From Pseudomicrostroma phylloplanum (lineage: Eukaryota; Basidiomycota; Exobasidiomycetes; Microstromatales): a stretch of DNA of 64,000 nt. Location: positions 68,764 through 132,763 of the forward strand of contig BCHS01000015.1 of the NCBI GenBank assembly GCA_039545275.1. The letters run 5' to 3'. Of this stretch, positions 1 to 10,768 are shown piece after piece. The notes under the pieces are model-generated. The model saw nothing but the letters and a program-made list of their open reading frames with translations, ran no database searches and was not told the DNA's origin. Position 1 is the first letter of the stretch. Every line of letters starts with the position of its first letter. A program made the translations under genes and the position numbers.

Positions 1-3000
1 AGGGAAGATCACGACGATGTGTCCCAGTCCACATCCATGGATGATCAGAGTGGTCTCAGTGACGCTGAAGAAGGCTTCGACCAGACGGAGTCCCTCCATG
101 ACTCAGAGAGCGCCGGTGGAGGCGTTCGCTCTGCCTCGATCGCTGTGCCCGCCTCCGGACAATCTCACCCTCAACCGGATTCGCTGTCGTCCCGTGAGGC
201 TTGGGTTTCGACGCCTCCAGTCAGTCCAGCGCCAGCTCCTACGGTCGTCCAGCTCCAGCCATTCACCAATCAGGTAGGCGGCCACAATGCAATCTTCCGC
301 TTCTCGCGACGGGCTGTGTGCAAGCCTCTGGTCTCGCGAGAGAATCAATTCTACGAAGCCGTGGAGAGGGAGTTCCCAAGTCTTCTCAGCTTCATACCTC
401 AGTACCTCGGTGTGCTCAATGTCACCTACAGGCACGTCGACAAAGATGCAGAAGAGGGTACAGAGAGCGCAAAGAAAGACGAGGAAGACCAGCCTCGGAG
501 AATCTTCTCTGGGCAACAGACCAACGAGGAGGAAGTACCAGAGGTGGCGTTGGACCTCAACAGGCACATTGTGCCGGACTGGATGCTGAGAAGGAGCGGC
601 ATTGGAGATGGTGCTGAAGGCTCTGGTGGAAGCGGTACAGGAACACCACGCAGGCGAGGAAACAGTCGTACAGAAGTAGGCAGTCCCTTGCCCTCTGCGT
701 TGCAGTCCTCCAGGAGGAGCCATCGGTCTGCCGAACGACACATCACCGTTGAGCCAGAAGAGGACAAGCGCATCTCTTCCAGTCTCGAACACGGCTCTGG
801 AGGTGCTCTTATGCCCTTGACAGGCGTACATGAGGAGGGATCCAATTATTCGCCTCGACCTCGACGTGCCTATAGGCGCTTCCATTCAGCTTCCCTCAGC
901 ACGATGAAGGGTCTCGACACGCCTCCCGACGGAAGCTCTACTCCTCAGACTGGTGGGGCGAGAGACAACCACAACTTCCTGGGCCGTGGGTGCACCTCGG
1001 TCAATCGTCGACTGCAAGAGCTAGTGTTGAGGGAAGTCTTCTCTTCCCCCAACTCCGAGGACGAGAGGATGAACTATTCTGCAGGGGGCGACTCGAAGAG
1101 GAGAGCACGGGCGCACAAGAACCGTAAGCGACTTGCCCAAGCTTGGGATCAGAGCCAGGAAGGCGCTGGCAGGCGAAGCGGTAGGGACAATGCAGAGGCC
1201 AGAATTGCAATTCTGAAAGCTGAAGAGGAAGAGGGAAACCGACGGGAGAGGCTAGTGAGCACGCCTCCGCGATCGCCTGTCGAAGACCTGCAAGGAGCCG
1301 ATCTCGGTAGAGAAGCAGCAGAAGCGTCATCTGGCACTAGCAACCGGCCTCGACGAGTACACTCGGACGCTGCACTGCATCTCAAGCGACAAGCTGGCTT
1401 CGACTTGACTCCCCTGCATAGCTCCCCTGGGACCAGCTTGGAGAGGGCAAAGACGGTCAGTGTTGGGGACGTCTTCGAGAAGCTTGCGCCTGCGCAGGAT
1501 GAAGAAGGCCGTAGCAGCAATCGTAGAGGCTCGACAGACAGCAGCATGTTCACCATGGACGATCTTGCTGATCGCAATGAAGACCAAGCAGCTCCCAGAG
1601 GCAGGTCCACGCGTGGACATGGCTCTGCGTCGCCTTCTGCTAGTAGCACTGTACAATTCCCTACGAGACCTGATCAAGGAGTCGCAACACCTGACCTTGC
1701 CCCTGTGCCAGAACATCAGCAAGAGCCGCCCTTGCCTGCGAAGGAGGCCGACCCTCATCCCGGTCGACAGGAGCAGTTCTTGCTCATGGAGGACCTGACA
1801 GGTCGACTACAGCACCCTTGCGTCCTCGATCTCAAGATGGGCACTCGACAGTACGGCCTCGATGCTACCCCAGCAAAGAAGAAGTCTCAGACGAAGAAGT
1901 GCGACAAGACGACTTCTCGTACGCACGGCGTGCGAATTTGTGGGATGCAGGTATTCGACTGCACAAAAGATTCGTACCTCTTTCAGGACAAGTACTTTGG
2001 CCGTAAAGTCCCACCCGACGAGTTTGCGAGCGCGCTCAGTCGCTTCTTCCACAACGGGGAGAAGCTCCTGCTGCACCACGTGCCCGTGATACTCGAGAAG
2101 CTCTACCGTCTTGCGCGCATCATCCGACAATTGAAAGGATACAGGTTCTACGCTAGCTCGCTCCTCTTCATCTATGACGGGAACTGCGAGACACAGCAGC
2201 GCCTGGATGACGAGTTCGAGGCAAGAGTGCGGAGAGGGACGGCAGGCTTAAGCCCCGGTCTGAGAATGAGTCTAGAGAACAGCCCAGCATTGGACGCGGC
2301 AGATGTCAACGCCTCGTTCGCCCGCTCTAGCAAATTCTCCTTCTCCACCACTCCGGGTTCCGGATCTGGCTTCACCGAGCAAGGCACCCCAAGTGGCGCG
2401 AGCAGACAGCGCTCCTCCTCTTCTGCTGCCTTCTCCCTCCCGCACTCCTCCTCTGTCCCCTCTTCGGCACCACCACGGCGTCGTAGGCGCAAGGGGGAGA
2501 TCAATATCCGCATCATCGACTTTGCGCACTGCTCTACGGGGCACGACTTTCTCTTCCCGGGAGACGAAGACTATGAGGAGAGGATGAGGGCAGCCGAGGT
2601 TGAGGCCGAACAGGCCTCGCAGGGCACCACGTCAGCTCCAGCAGGCGTTCATACCATCCCCCTTGCCCGTTTCCCACCAGCCGACCGCTCCGCCCCCGAC
2701 TCGGGGTACCTTTGGGGTCTGCAGCGCCTCGCCGAGAGCTTCCACGTCATCTGGGAGACGGAGCGCGCGAGGAGGCGCGGGGAGGCCGTGCGAGAGTATC
2801 GGGTTTCGGCATCGAGTGGTCTTGAGCCTGGAGCAGGGGGAGAAGGAGGGAACTTGGCTGGCGCGAAGGATGAGGAGCCTCAAGAAGAAGAGAAGCAGAG
2901 GCACGTTCTCCGCCAAGTGGCCGATGCGGCTGATCCTGGTGAGCTACGCGTGGAGGACTCGGGTGTCTTTGCTGAGATCTTTGGCCATGCCCAAGGAGGC

Positions 3001-3099
3001 CTAGGAGGCGAGGAGCAAGGCCAGCAGAGTCAGCAGAGCCAGAGCCAGCAGGTAGGGGCAGAGGAAGAGTACGAGGCGCTGGGATATATCTCGCAGTGA
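1..3099 (+). CDS. KCS1: Inositol hexakisphosphate kinase, Kcs1-like (5' partial)
   Basis: Inositol polyphosphate kinase of the IPK family; Kcs1 converts InsP6 to inositol pyrophosphates that act in phosphate and stress signalling. The frame is open to the first base of the window with no ATG of its own near the edge, so the 5' end is missing; 1032 codons are visible. The first roughly 590 residues are disordered, rich in Ser, Arg, Gly and SP/TP sites, as in other fungal Kcs1 proteins. The kinase core starts near base 1783 ([21 protein letters not shown]), which holds the family signature PxxxDxKxG. It continues through [14 protein letters not shown] near 2140 and an IIDFAHC metal/ATP-site motif near 2514, ending near 2760. 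A Ser-rich insert lies between these last two motifs. The tail is Gln/Glu-rich. Single exon in the visible part. Family assignment is secure; Kcs1 rather than another IPK is inferred from length and architecture. Confidence 0.9.
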   Translation, partial: REDHDDVSQSTSMDDQSGLSDAEEGFDQTESLHDSESAGGGVRSASIAVPASGQSHPQPDSLSSREAWVSTPPVSPAPAPTVVQLQPFTNQVGGHNAIFRFSRRAVCKPLVSRENQFYEAVEREFPSLLSFIPQYLGVLNVTYRHVDKDAEEGTESAKKDEEDQPRRIFSGQQTNEEEVPEVALDLNRHIVPDWMLRRSGIGDGAEGSGGSGTGTPRRRGNSRTEVGSPLPSALQSSRRSHRSAERHITVEPEEDKRISSSLEHGSGGALMPLTGVHEEGSNYSPRPRRAYRRFHSASLSTMKGLDTPPDGSSTPQTGGARDNHNFLGRGCTSVNRRLQELVLREVFSSPNSEDERMNYSAGGDSKRRARAHKNRKRLAQAWDQSQEGAGRRSGRDNAEARIAILKAEEEEGNRRERLVSTPPRSPVEDLQGADLGREAAEASSGTSNRPRRVHSDAALHLKRQAGFDLTPLHSSPGTSLERAKTVSVGDVFEKLAPAQDEEGRSSNRRGSTDSSMFTMDDLADRNEDQAAPRGRSTRGHGSASPSASSTVQFPTRPDQGVATPDLAPVPEHQQEPPLPAKEADPHPGRQEQFLLMEDLTGRLQHPCVLDLKMGTRQYGLDATPAKKKSQTKKCDKTTSRTHGVRICGMQVFDCTKDSYLFQDKYFGRKVPPDEFASALSRFFHNGEKLLLHHVPVILEKLYRLARIIRQLKGYRFYASSLLFIYDGNCETQQRLDDEFEARVRRGTAGLSPGLRMSLENSPALDAADVNASFARSSKFSFSTTPGSGSGFTEQGTPSGASRQRSSSSAAFSLPHSSSVPSSAPPRRRRRKGEINIRIIDFAHCSTGHDFLFPGDEDYEERMRAAEVEAEQASQGTTSAPAGVHTIPLARFPPADRSAPDSGYLWGLQRLAESFHVIWETERARRRGEAVREYRVSASSGLEPGAGGEGGNLAGAKDEEPQEEEKQRHVLRQVADAADPGELRVEDSGVFAEIFGHAQGGLGGEEQGQQSQQSQSQQVGAEEEYEALGYISQ

Positions 3100-3469
3100 G
3101 CGAGGTGCGGGAGGGCGATGCAGCGTCCTCGCTCGGGATGGAGGAGCTGGAGGCACTAGTGTCGATTTCGCTGCGCATGCGAGGGCGGACAGTACTTGCT
3201 GCTGTAGACGCTCATTCGTTCATTCATCTGGCTTATGCATCCATCCATTCACTCATTCATCGCATTTGCTGGGTCAGTCGCACTGTGTAAGAGTCAGTCT
3301 GACAGTTTGACAGTGTGTCAGCTTCTCGTAGGGGTGAGTATACTGTAGCAGTACTTGACATTGTGTAGGAAAGGAGGCAATGTGATCCTTTTGATAGTAA
3401 AGCGGTGAGAGCGTACTTAGGTAACACACACGAGGGGCAAAGAGCAAGGCCGTTGTTCCACCTTCCCTC
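3100..3469. other. Intergenic, convergent 3' ends
   Basis: This stretch lies between the stop codons of the Kcs1-like and Bfr1-like genes and should hold both 3' UTRs. It contains a loose CATT/CATC run near 3211-3262 and GACAG/GTCAG-rich sequence near 3293-3322. No gene is visible. Confidence 0.6.
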
Positions 3470-5261
3470 TCAAGCCTTCACCTCCTCTCCCTCAACACTC
3501 TCTCCCTCACCCTGCAAACTCGCCTTTCCCAACTTCCTCTCGACCTCTTCAATCCTCGCTTGCGTCTTACTCTGCTGATTCTCGACAAAGTACCTCTTCT
3601 TGAGCTTGAGGTTCTCCACCACGCGGGGGATATCCCCGCTAGAAGAGGGTGGGGGGATGCTCAGGGAGAGGAGAGCAGAGAGGTGTCCTACGGGGACGCG
3701 GAGCTCTGATGATTTGCCCGAGGCAGCTGGTGCAGCAGCGGCAGACTCAGAGGAGACATCGTCAGCGGGGGATTCGCCGAGGGCGAGGGGGATGCCCTTC
3801 TTCTTGTTGCCTCCCTTGCCCTTTGCCTTCTTCCCACCGCCGACATAGTAGCTGTCGGCATCGTCGGCTTCGCTTCCCTTCTTCTTGATCGCCTGACCAA
3901 AGGCGCTGGCGTCCGTCTCGATCTTGCGGGGCTCGAGCTTCTTTGTCCCCGGTAGGTCCTTTGCAGCGGGTGTGGACGAGGACTTGGTGGCACTGGTTGC
4001 GGATCCGCCAGAGAAGTAGGCGATGAGTACGTCGCAGTCTTCAATCTCCTGGGCGAAAGCGGGCATGGCGGCTTCCTCCCTCATGATAGCCTCCTGCTCC
4101 TTCCTCTTGCGGTCCTCGTCCTCCTTCTTCTGCGCTCGCTGCGTTTCGAGCCTCTTCTCCCTCTCTGCCTGACTGCGTGCATACCAGGCATCGTGCGCTT
4201 CCCTGTAGGCCGAGTTGCGCTCTCGCCTCTCGCCATACAGGTCGTCCAGCCGTGAGGAGAGCTGTGTGCGCTTCTCAATGAGCTTCGAGCGCGAGCCGGC
4301 CGACTTGTCAAACTCGGCTTGGATCTCATCGAGCTCCTTCTTAATGACGTCGTACCGTTCGGAGAGCTTCTTGCCCTCGGGACTGTCTAGGCTCTTCCTC
4401 AGCTCGTCGATCTTGGCACGCTCCTCGTCAATGGTCTTTTGTTGCGCTTCAAAGGCTTCGACGTTGCGCTTGGACTTGCGCAAGTTGGTGATCTCTGCAA
4501 GGGCCCGCTTCTCTTCGACGATCTTCATTGAGCCGGACTCCACTTGGGCATTGAGCCGGGCAATGGCTGCGTCGATGTCTGCGAGGGTCTTGTAAGGGGA
4601 CTTGGCTCGAGAAGCTTGTAGATCCTTGACCTGTGACGTGGGTGAGGAGAGGAGAAGGGAAGAACATGATTGTTGAGCTAACTGTACTTCCACAAGGCAT
4701 AGCTGCACTTCACTATATCCTAGACCGCCTCTTCTCACCTTCTTGCCCGTCGACTCCTGCAGCAGCTTGAGCTCATCGAGTACCTTTCCCCTGGAGCCCT
4801 TTACTCCAGCCTGGGCACCTCGTAGCTCGTCGAGCTCGGCACGGAGCTTTTGCCTGCGTTGTCCCTGGGGTGTGTTGGCAGAGGGTCCTCCGCCGGTGAG
4901 TGAGCTCCGCACCTCGTTCTGACAGGCGAGGGCGAGAGAAGAGAAGGGAGGAGGAGGAGGGGTTTGGGTGAGTACATCGTTCGTTGGGAGGTGCAAGCTG
5001 AACGGCTCTTGGGGTGCTCTTCCCTCTCCACCACTTCCGGGGCGTACTAACCACTTCTACCTGTACTTTATCAATCTCCTTCTTCAGCCTGTCCATTTCG
5101 GTATCATGGTGGGCCTTGTCAGGCTTTCCATGTGCGCCTGGCATCTTTGCAATGTCTACATTGTACTTCTTGTCGCTGGCTTCCTTTGCATGGCCGCCAT
5201 TGCCGTTGCCATTGGCTGCTGGGGCGGGGGTGGTGGTTGCTGCTGCTGTATCTGCTGACAT
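3470..5261 (-). CDS. BFR1: Bfr1-like coiled-coil mRNP/nuclear segregation protein
   Basis: Homologue of yeast Bfr1, a polysome- and ER-associated mRNA-binding protein linked to secretion and ploidy control. Three exons read on the minus strand: 5261-5052, 4918-4739 and 4630-3470. Both introns begin GTTAGT or GTGAGA, end CAG, and are phase 0, giving 516 residues (yeast Bfr1 is about 470). The start ATG at 5261 is followed by an Ala/Thr-rich leader of about 30 residues, then KYNVDIAKMPGAHGKPDKA. Nearly all of the middle is predicted coiled coil rich in Lys, Glu, Arg and Gln. The conserved C-terminal part of that region holds PAFAQEIEDCDVLIAYF, followed by a KKKG/GNKKK basic patch. The first intron begins GTTAGTACG and the second GTGAGAAG. 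It is head to head with the proteasome beta-6 gene, 353 bases apart. Confidence 0.85.
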
Positions 5262-5614
5262 GGCTGTGTGCTGGTGGGAAAGGTGTGTGTGTGGTATGGA
5301 AGGTGAATATATGCGGTGGTGGTAATGGTAGGGACGACTAGAACAATGAGAAGAAGTGGGTGGTGAGTGGTGAGCGGTGTGCCTTGTGTCTCCCCCGCCA
5401 ACCAACCAACCCGGCGGGGCGAGTCTGGGCCACGAGCAGCCACACCACCACCACCACCACCACGCCTGCTCCCTCCTTCCGCTCCGACGCTCGACTCCCC
5501 CCGCGCGCACAGCTGCTGACGACGCTTGGGCCACGCTCGCCTGGAGGTCCACTCATTCGTACGACGCTCAGAGTACCAACCATCCCCCTCAGCCCCCTCA
5601 CACCACACCACGCC
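5262..5614. promoter_or_regulatory. Shared promoter region, Bfr1 / proteasome beta-6
   Basis: These 353 bases separate two divergent start codons and must hold both promoters and 5' UTRs. A CCA-rich run sits at 5440-5463. A 7-base inverted repeat, CCCCGCC (5393-5399) and GGCGGGG (5413-5419), flanks a run of AACC units. I see no clear TATA box. Confidence 0.5.
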
Positions 5615-6670
5615 ATGTCGATGCTGTACGACTCCTTTGGCCCTTCGAGGCAGACGCAATCCGCAGCACAGAAGAGTCAGACTGTAGCCACGCCCGTTGG
5701 TCACCAGTTCTCCCCTTATGACTCCAATGGTGAGCAACAGGAGATGACAGAGAGCCTTCACTCACACCTAGCGCTCCCTAGCTGACCTTTGCCTTGTATG
5801 CTCTTGCGCTCCCTCTCCCCACCAGGTGGTTCCATCCTAGCTATTGCAGGTCCCGACTTCTGCGTCGTCGCCGGCGACACTCGTCAATCCACTGGCTACT
5901 CCATCCAAACGCGCTACAAGCCCAAGGTCTTTCGTCTAAACGACGTGGCCACTCTAGCCACCAATGGCTTCTCTGCCGATGCTGAAGCCCTCGTAGACAA
6001 GATCAAGCAGCGACTGGTATTCTATCGCCATAATCATGGGACGCACATGAGTTTGAGCGCGATTGCTAGGATGATCTCGACGATGCTCTATGGGAAGAGG
6101 TTCTTCCCTTATTACGTCTATAATATCTTGGGAGGAGTGGATGAAGAGGGAAAGGGAGCAGTGTATAGCTTTGACCCCGTGGGGAGCTACGAGAGGGAGA
6201 CTTGTAGGGCAGCAGGAGCGGCACAGAGTCTTTTGCAGCCCTTCCTCGACAATCAGGTGAGCAGAGGGAAGTGGGATCAGCTGCAAGAGTGAGAGGATTG
6301 ACACACGCCCACCCTCCTTCCCTCCCAGATCATGTACAAGAACCAGCAGCCCACTCCCGGCCGTCCCATCCCAGCACCAGGCACCTACGACGTGGCGACT
6401 GTCCTGCGGATCACAATGGACTCCTTCACCAGCGCCACAGAGAGGCACATCGAAGTGGGCGACGGCTTGGAGATGTTCATTGTCAGGACAGCACCAAAGA
6501 CAGCAGCAAGCGGGGAGAGCGAGACAGCAGCAGCAGCGCCGGGTGATGGAGTCAAGACTTCCTCCCTTGACCTAAAGTCGTTGTTTGGCGCTGTGGAGGC
6601 GTATGGTGGAGAGGAGGAGCAGATGCCCGGAGCGACGATGGTGGTGAGGAAAGAGCTCAAGAAGGACTAG
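5615..6670 (+). CDS. PRE7: 20S proteasome subunit beta-6 (Pre7/PSMB1)
   Basis: Non-catalytic beta-6 subunit of the 20S proteasome core. Exons are 5615-5729, 5826-6256 and 6329-6670, giving 295 residues. The first intron splits a glycine codon (phase 1) and the second is phase 0; both are GT-AG and restore the conserved reading SPYDSNGGSILAIAGPDFCV. Family features follow: VVAGDTRQSTGYSIQTRYKP, the TNGFSADAEAL helix, and FPYYVYNILGGVDEEGKGAV, which covers the beta-subunit central strands. The protein is longer than yeast Pre7 (241 residues). The excess is a Ser/Ala/Glu insert in the last exon near residues 237-252 and a short C-terminal tail. The start at 5615 is the first ATG, and the N-terminal MSMLYDSFGP fits the family. 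Confidence 0.93.
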
Positions 6671-7216
6671 AGGAGGGACGAAGTGGAAGAAGGCAAAGCG
6701 AAGAGGAGAGATCCCGCAGTCTTTGGGTCTACACACACTCTCTCATCATCTTCATCAAATCACATCCAATTACCCGTCTGGTGTCTCGTCTGTCGAGTAA
6801 GTTTGACGTCCTTACGATGCTGGAAGGTTCTNCCTCTGTACTNCCCTCGTGGACCCTTTGCTCCCGCACCGCCGCACCGCCGCGGGGATGCGACGATGCG
6901 GAGGACGCAAGACGGTTGCTAATTGCTAACTGAGCGGGCGGACGGACGGGTGTTTGCTTTGCCTTTGAGGCGGTGACGCAGTGAAGTGAAGTGAAGTGCA
7001 GTGCAGTGCTGCAGGCAGCCGGAGGTAGGCAAGGCAAGGCAACCTTGCACTTGTCAATCTCCTCCTCCTCCTCTACTTACTCTTGAATGTTCACTCCTCC
7101 TCGTCGGACTCATCTCGCTACCGCGATCACGAGGACTGCGAGGACTGCGACGACTGCGACCGGGACCGTCCTATGGGCCTCCGAGCGTATGCGTGTCCGT
7201 GAGCGTAGACGCAAGG
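6671..7216. other. Intergenic with ambiguous bases and a pentamer repeat
   Basis: This covers the proteasome gene 3' end and the upstream region of the ankyrin gene. Two ambiguous bases (N) occur at 6832 and 6843, the only ones I noticed in the window. A six-unit pentamer repeat lies at 6980-7009. The ankyrin frame is open from 7001, but only a GTG stands at that point, so I do not extend the gene here. Confidence 0.6.
6980..7009 (+). repeat. Pentanucleotide microsatellite (AGTGA)3(AGTGC)3
   Basis: Six uninterrupted five-base units, three AGTGA followed by three AGTGC, lie upstream of the ankyrin gene. Read directly from the sequence. Confidence 0.9.
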
Positions 7217-10200
7217 ATGCTCAGCCCTACCACCACTACCACTACCAACACCCTCATCAGCATTCACGATACATCCACCTCATCGCACTCCTACTCGGAC
7301 AATTCCCAACAATCTCAGCAACAAGCATGCCGGCGGTACCCCACCTGCCCTCGCTACCCACACAAGCACTCCCTGCTTCCGAGGCCGTGCGTACGAGTCC
7401 AGCTGGAGACAGAGCTGGACGACGAGCCTTCCACTGCAGCGAGGAAGAGGGGACGCAGACCCTACCTTCCCATGGCGAGCACGAGCACGAGCACAAGTAC
7501 GGGTACGGGCACGGGTAGGGGGACGACCCTCTCACAGCGCTTGCGCCGCGCGATCATCAACGACGACCTACCTGCTGCGAAGCGTGTAGCGAAGGCCGCT
7601 CGGGAGCTTGCGGAGACGTGCAGTCAGAGAGTACCGCCCGCTGGTCAAGGCTCAGGACTAGGCTCAGGACTGGGTAAAGCGAGGAGAAGAGAGTGGGTGA
7701 GACAGAGAGAACGATTGAGAGTAATGGGGGAGGAGTGTCTGGTTCCTCTTGCAGCAGCTGGAGCGCATCAGGATGAGGAGACGGGCAAGGAGAGGGAGAG
7801 GCTCGTCTTCGATATCCGCAACGTCAAGACTCAACACCTGGAGGGATGCTCCCCTCGTACAGCTTCGACACCAGTTACTGCCTTCACGCTGGAGCGGAGC
7901 TACCCGCCCCTCGCAGGCAGCAAGCTCCCCTCATCACCCTATCCACTCGATTGTCTCATCGCCGAGCAAGACGCACGCAAGACGTCCCTGCAGCTCGCAA
8001 TCGAGTACCGCTGCTCAGTTGCCATGGTCGAGTGGCTGCTGCAGTGTGGACATGAGGAGCTCTCAACAGCCGCTACTTCCGGGCAAAGCGCTACCTTGGG
8101 ACTCACGCGAGACGAGTACGGAAGGACTATCTTCCATTTGGCGGCCATCTTTGATCGGCCGGATGTGATGCAGGCGTATTATGCTCATGTGCAGGGGCGA
8201 ATAGAGGAGAGGTCTTTGAGCTTGTCTGGTGCTACGGAGGATACGAGCCTGTCAAGATCGCAAGAAGACATCAAGAGCACGCAAGAGACTCAACAGGCGA
8301 AGGAGGATGTCGATAGTCGCTGTCAAGCGGACAGCGATCGTATCCACGAGCAGTCTGGAGACAACGGCGAACATGAGCCTGTCGATAACTCCAAGGCCAG
8401 ACGCTGCTCCGACAGCCTTTCCCTCAAGAGCTCCGCCTGCTCTTCAATCCACCGCTGCGCCGAGTCAAGCCACACGCCTCTTCTACAGCTCATCAACGCC
8501 CCCGATGATCTCACCTCCCTCACCGCCCTGCACGAAGCCGCCTCCCGGGGCTTTTACGATCTCTGCCTCCTCCTCCTCTCCTACGGCGCCCAAATCGATT
8601 CCCTCGACATCTCTGGCAACACACCCCTGCATCTCGCCTCGGCCAACGGCCATCCCACCTGCGTGCACTTGCTCATCGAAAAGGGAGCCAATTTCGGCCT
8701 GCGGAACGAGATGGGCTGCTCACCTGCGGATGTGGCTTACACCGACTCGGATCGCGCGACGCTCGAGGCGATGGGCAGGAATTCGGTCGCGGTGAGGAAG
8801 GAGAAGAGGAAGGAGGAGAGGATGGCCAGGGCTGCGATGAGTAGTGAGAAGGCGAGAAATGGCGCTGAAGGTCAGGGCTTCGAGGGCGAGAGTGCAAGTG
8901 CGAGTGAGCGCAGCTTCACACCCGAAACAGGCGTAGCTAGTGGCACTGGCTGGGGAGGGGAAAGCGCTTTTGCCTCTCTGGGCCTCGCGAGCAGTCCGCT
9001 GCCAGAGGCAGCACGCTCCACGAGCGCACTCGTCACTGGCCGCACAGCCTGGTTCGACGAAGACGGACTGGAAGACTTGCTTCTTGGCTCCAACTCGGCT
9101 TCAGCCTCGGTCGAACGCACATCGCCACGCTCACGGCTCGCCTCTTTCCCGCGTCTCGCCAGCCGCAACTCGACGCTGATGACAGCGACTGCACCGTTCT
9201 CGCCTTCATCCGCCGGCGAGGGCCCAGGTGGCGGTAGCGCAGGTACTGGCCTGCTCGACGCGAGAGTGCTCCGTCTAGCACGCAGGAGCTCCAGCGCTCT
9301 CCGACTCTGGGCAGGGTACGGACTCGGACGATCTACCAGTCCCGCTCTAGGAAGCAAGACGACTGGCGGCAATACCTCCATCGATAGCTACAATTCTTCC
9401 ACGACTGCCGACCCGCGCACGCCTACGAATTTCTCTTTTGAGACGCCATCGAGCCTTGGATCGCCAAAAGCGCTGCATGCCCAGCACTTCATCGGGCATA
9501 GTCCTCAGCCCTTCAGGAGCAGTGCTGCCCCGCTAGGAACAGCCGTAAGCCTCAGCAGTCCCGCAGCTGCCTCGAGCTCCACAACATCCACATCGGCCAC
9601 TGTTACGCAGCGCTCCCATCCACCGAGACCGTTTCGCTTTTTGAAGGCAAGCAGGTCTAGTACCGCGCTGGCGAGCGCTTTCGGACAGACGGCTGCACCC
9701 TCGCCCCCTGCTGGTGCTGCTCAATCCCAAGCGCAGGCTCACGCCGGGCTGCACCCTACAGGAGCGCAGAATCAAATGCACGGTCGACCCGCCCTTCGCT
9801 TACGCCCGCGCAGCATCGACCTATCTAGCAGTACAAGCCTGAGTCTAAGCGTTCCTGGTCCTGGCACAAGGGTTCTGTGGACCAATAACGGCGGAGCTAC
9901 TAAGGTGGCGACAGCTACAGCCCTGACCCTACATCTCGCGGCGGACGATTCGGCCACCGAGGAGCTAGCGACACCTACTTCCCCTATGGCTGAGCTGTGG
10001 CGAGAGCTGGGAGCGAGAACGTATGAAAAGGAGAAGGAGAAGAGGAAGAGGAATGATAGTGGGCGGGTGGACTGGGGACAGGGACGAGGAGAGGCTTACA
10101 GACACTTTGGAGGTGGTGGTACAAGCAGAGGAGAGTACGATGATCTGCAGCAGACGCCTGCGAGCGCAGGAGGCGGCTTGCGAGTAGCCAGAGGGCAGAA

Positions 10201-10768
10201 CCATGTTCGTTCGCCGAGTATCGACTGGCGCTCCCGCCAGACCGAAAGAGAAGACGAGAGCAAGACCGACGCACAGATAAGGAGCAGCTTCGCCGGCGAA
10301 GACACGTCAGCTCATCTGCCGGGTGCAGACACAGATACAACGTTCGGAGGGTCTGCAGCACTGCAAGACATATCTACGACAAGCACAAGTACCGAAACTG
10401 CTACTACATCGGTTGCGGTGCCTCGATTTTCCCAGTTTCAACAGCACGGCACAACTTGCACTGCCGTGCATGCCCAACCTAGAGACGAGAAAGGAGAAGA
10501 GGACAAGCACGACTACACTATCACCTCCGCACCGGCCTCCGCGCCCGCCTCCGGCTCTGGCTCGGGCACGTATGAAGGCAAGAGCTCCAGCAGCGTCGCC
10601 CTCGCCAGCTATCTCGCCAGCACACCTGTGCGACCTCCCAGGCGTGTCAGAGATGGAGGCAGGGATGACAGGGCCAGGGGGAACACTAGCGCCAGGGGTG
10701 GTGGCAGATCGGGGTCAAGATCGAGGACGAGGCCGAGAACACGACCGAGCACGGCGGGGAGCAAGTAG
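7217..10768 (+). CDS. Ankyrin-repeat protein with Avo2-like N-terminal motif
   Basis: Large intronless gene of 1183 residues from the first in-frame ATG (7217). A second candidate start at 7472 (MASTSTSTST) would give 1098. Just after the second start is SQRLRRAIINDDLPAAKRV, which resembles the opening helix of Avo2, the ankyrin subunit of TOR complex 2. Ankyrin units follow: one near residues 251-276 (TSLQLAIEYR), one near 298-315 (GRTIFHLAAIF), and two well-formed units near 433-494 (TALHEAASRGFYDLCLLLLSYG; NTPLHLASANGHPTCVHLLI). An acidic/Ser-rich insert separates the second and third. The remaining roughly 690 residues are disordered, rich in Ser, Ala, Thr, Gly and Arg, with many SP sites. 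The fold is seen; a TORC2 link is inferred from one motif and is unproven. It could be another fungal ankyrin scaffold. Confidence 0.8.
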   Translation: MLSPTTTTTTNTLISIHDTSTSSHSYSDNSQQSQQQACRRYPTCPRYPHKHSLLPRPCVRVQLETELDDEPSTAARKRGRRPYLPMASTSTSTSTGTGTGRGTTLSQRLRRAIINDDLPAAKRVAKAARELAETCSQRVPPAGQGSGLGSGLGKARRREWVRQRERLRVMGEECLVPLAAAGAHQDEETGKERERLVFDIRNVKTQHLEGCSPRTASTPVTAFTLERSYPPLAGSKLPSSPYPLDCLIAEQDARKTSLQLAIEYRCSVAMVEWLLQCGHEELSTAATSGQSATLGLTRDEYGRTIFHLAAIFDRPDVMQAYYAHVQGRIEERSLSLSGATEDTSLSRSQEDIKSTQETQQAKEDVDSRCQADSDRIHEQSGDNGEHEPVDNSKARRCSDSLSLKSSACSSIHRCAESSHTPLLQLINAPDDLTSLTALHEAASRGFYDLCLLLLSYGAQIDSLDISGNTPLHLASANGHPTCVHLLIEKGANFGLRNEMGCSPADVAYTDSDRATLEAMGRNSVAVRKEKRKEERMARAAMSSEKARNGAEGQGFEGESASASERSFTPETGVASGTGWGGESAFASLGLASSPLPEAARSTSALVTGRTAWFDEDGLEDLLLGSNSASASVERTSPRSRLASFPRLASRNSTLMTATAPFSPSSAGEGPGGGSAGTGLLDARVLRLARRSSSALRLWAGYGLGRSTSPALGSKTTGGNTSIDSYNSSTTADPRTPTNFSFETPSSLGSPKALHAQHFIGHSPQPFRSSAAPLGTAVSLSSPAAASSSTTSTSATVTQRSHPPRPFRFLKASRSSTALASAFGQTAAPSPPAGAAQSQAQAHAGLHPTGAQNQMHGRPALRLRPRSIDLSSSTSLSLSVPGPGTRVLWTNNGGATKVATATALTLHLAADDSATEELATPTSPMAELWRELGARTYEKEKEKRKRNDSGRVDWGQGRGEAYRHFGGGGTSRGEYDDLQQTPASAGGGLRVARGQNHVRSPSIDWRSRQTEREDESKTDAQIRSSFAGEDTSAHLPGADTDTTFGGSAALQDISTTSTSTETATTSVAVPRFSQFQQHGTTCTAVHAQPRDEKGEEDKHDYTITSAPASAPASGSGSGTYEGKSSSSVALASYLASTPVRPPRRVRDGGRDDRARGNTSARGGGRSGSRSRTRPRTRPSTAGSK

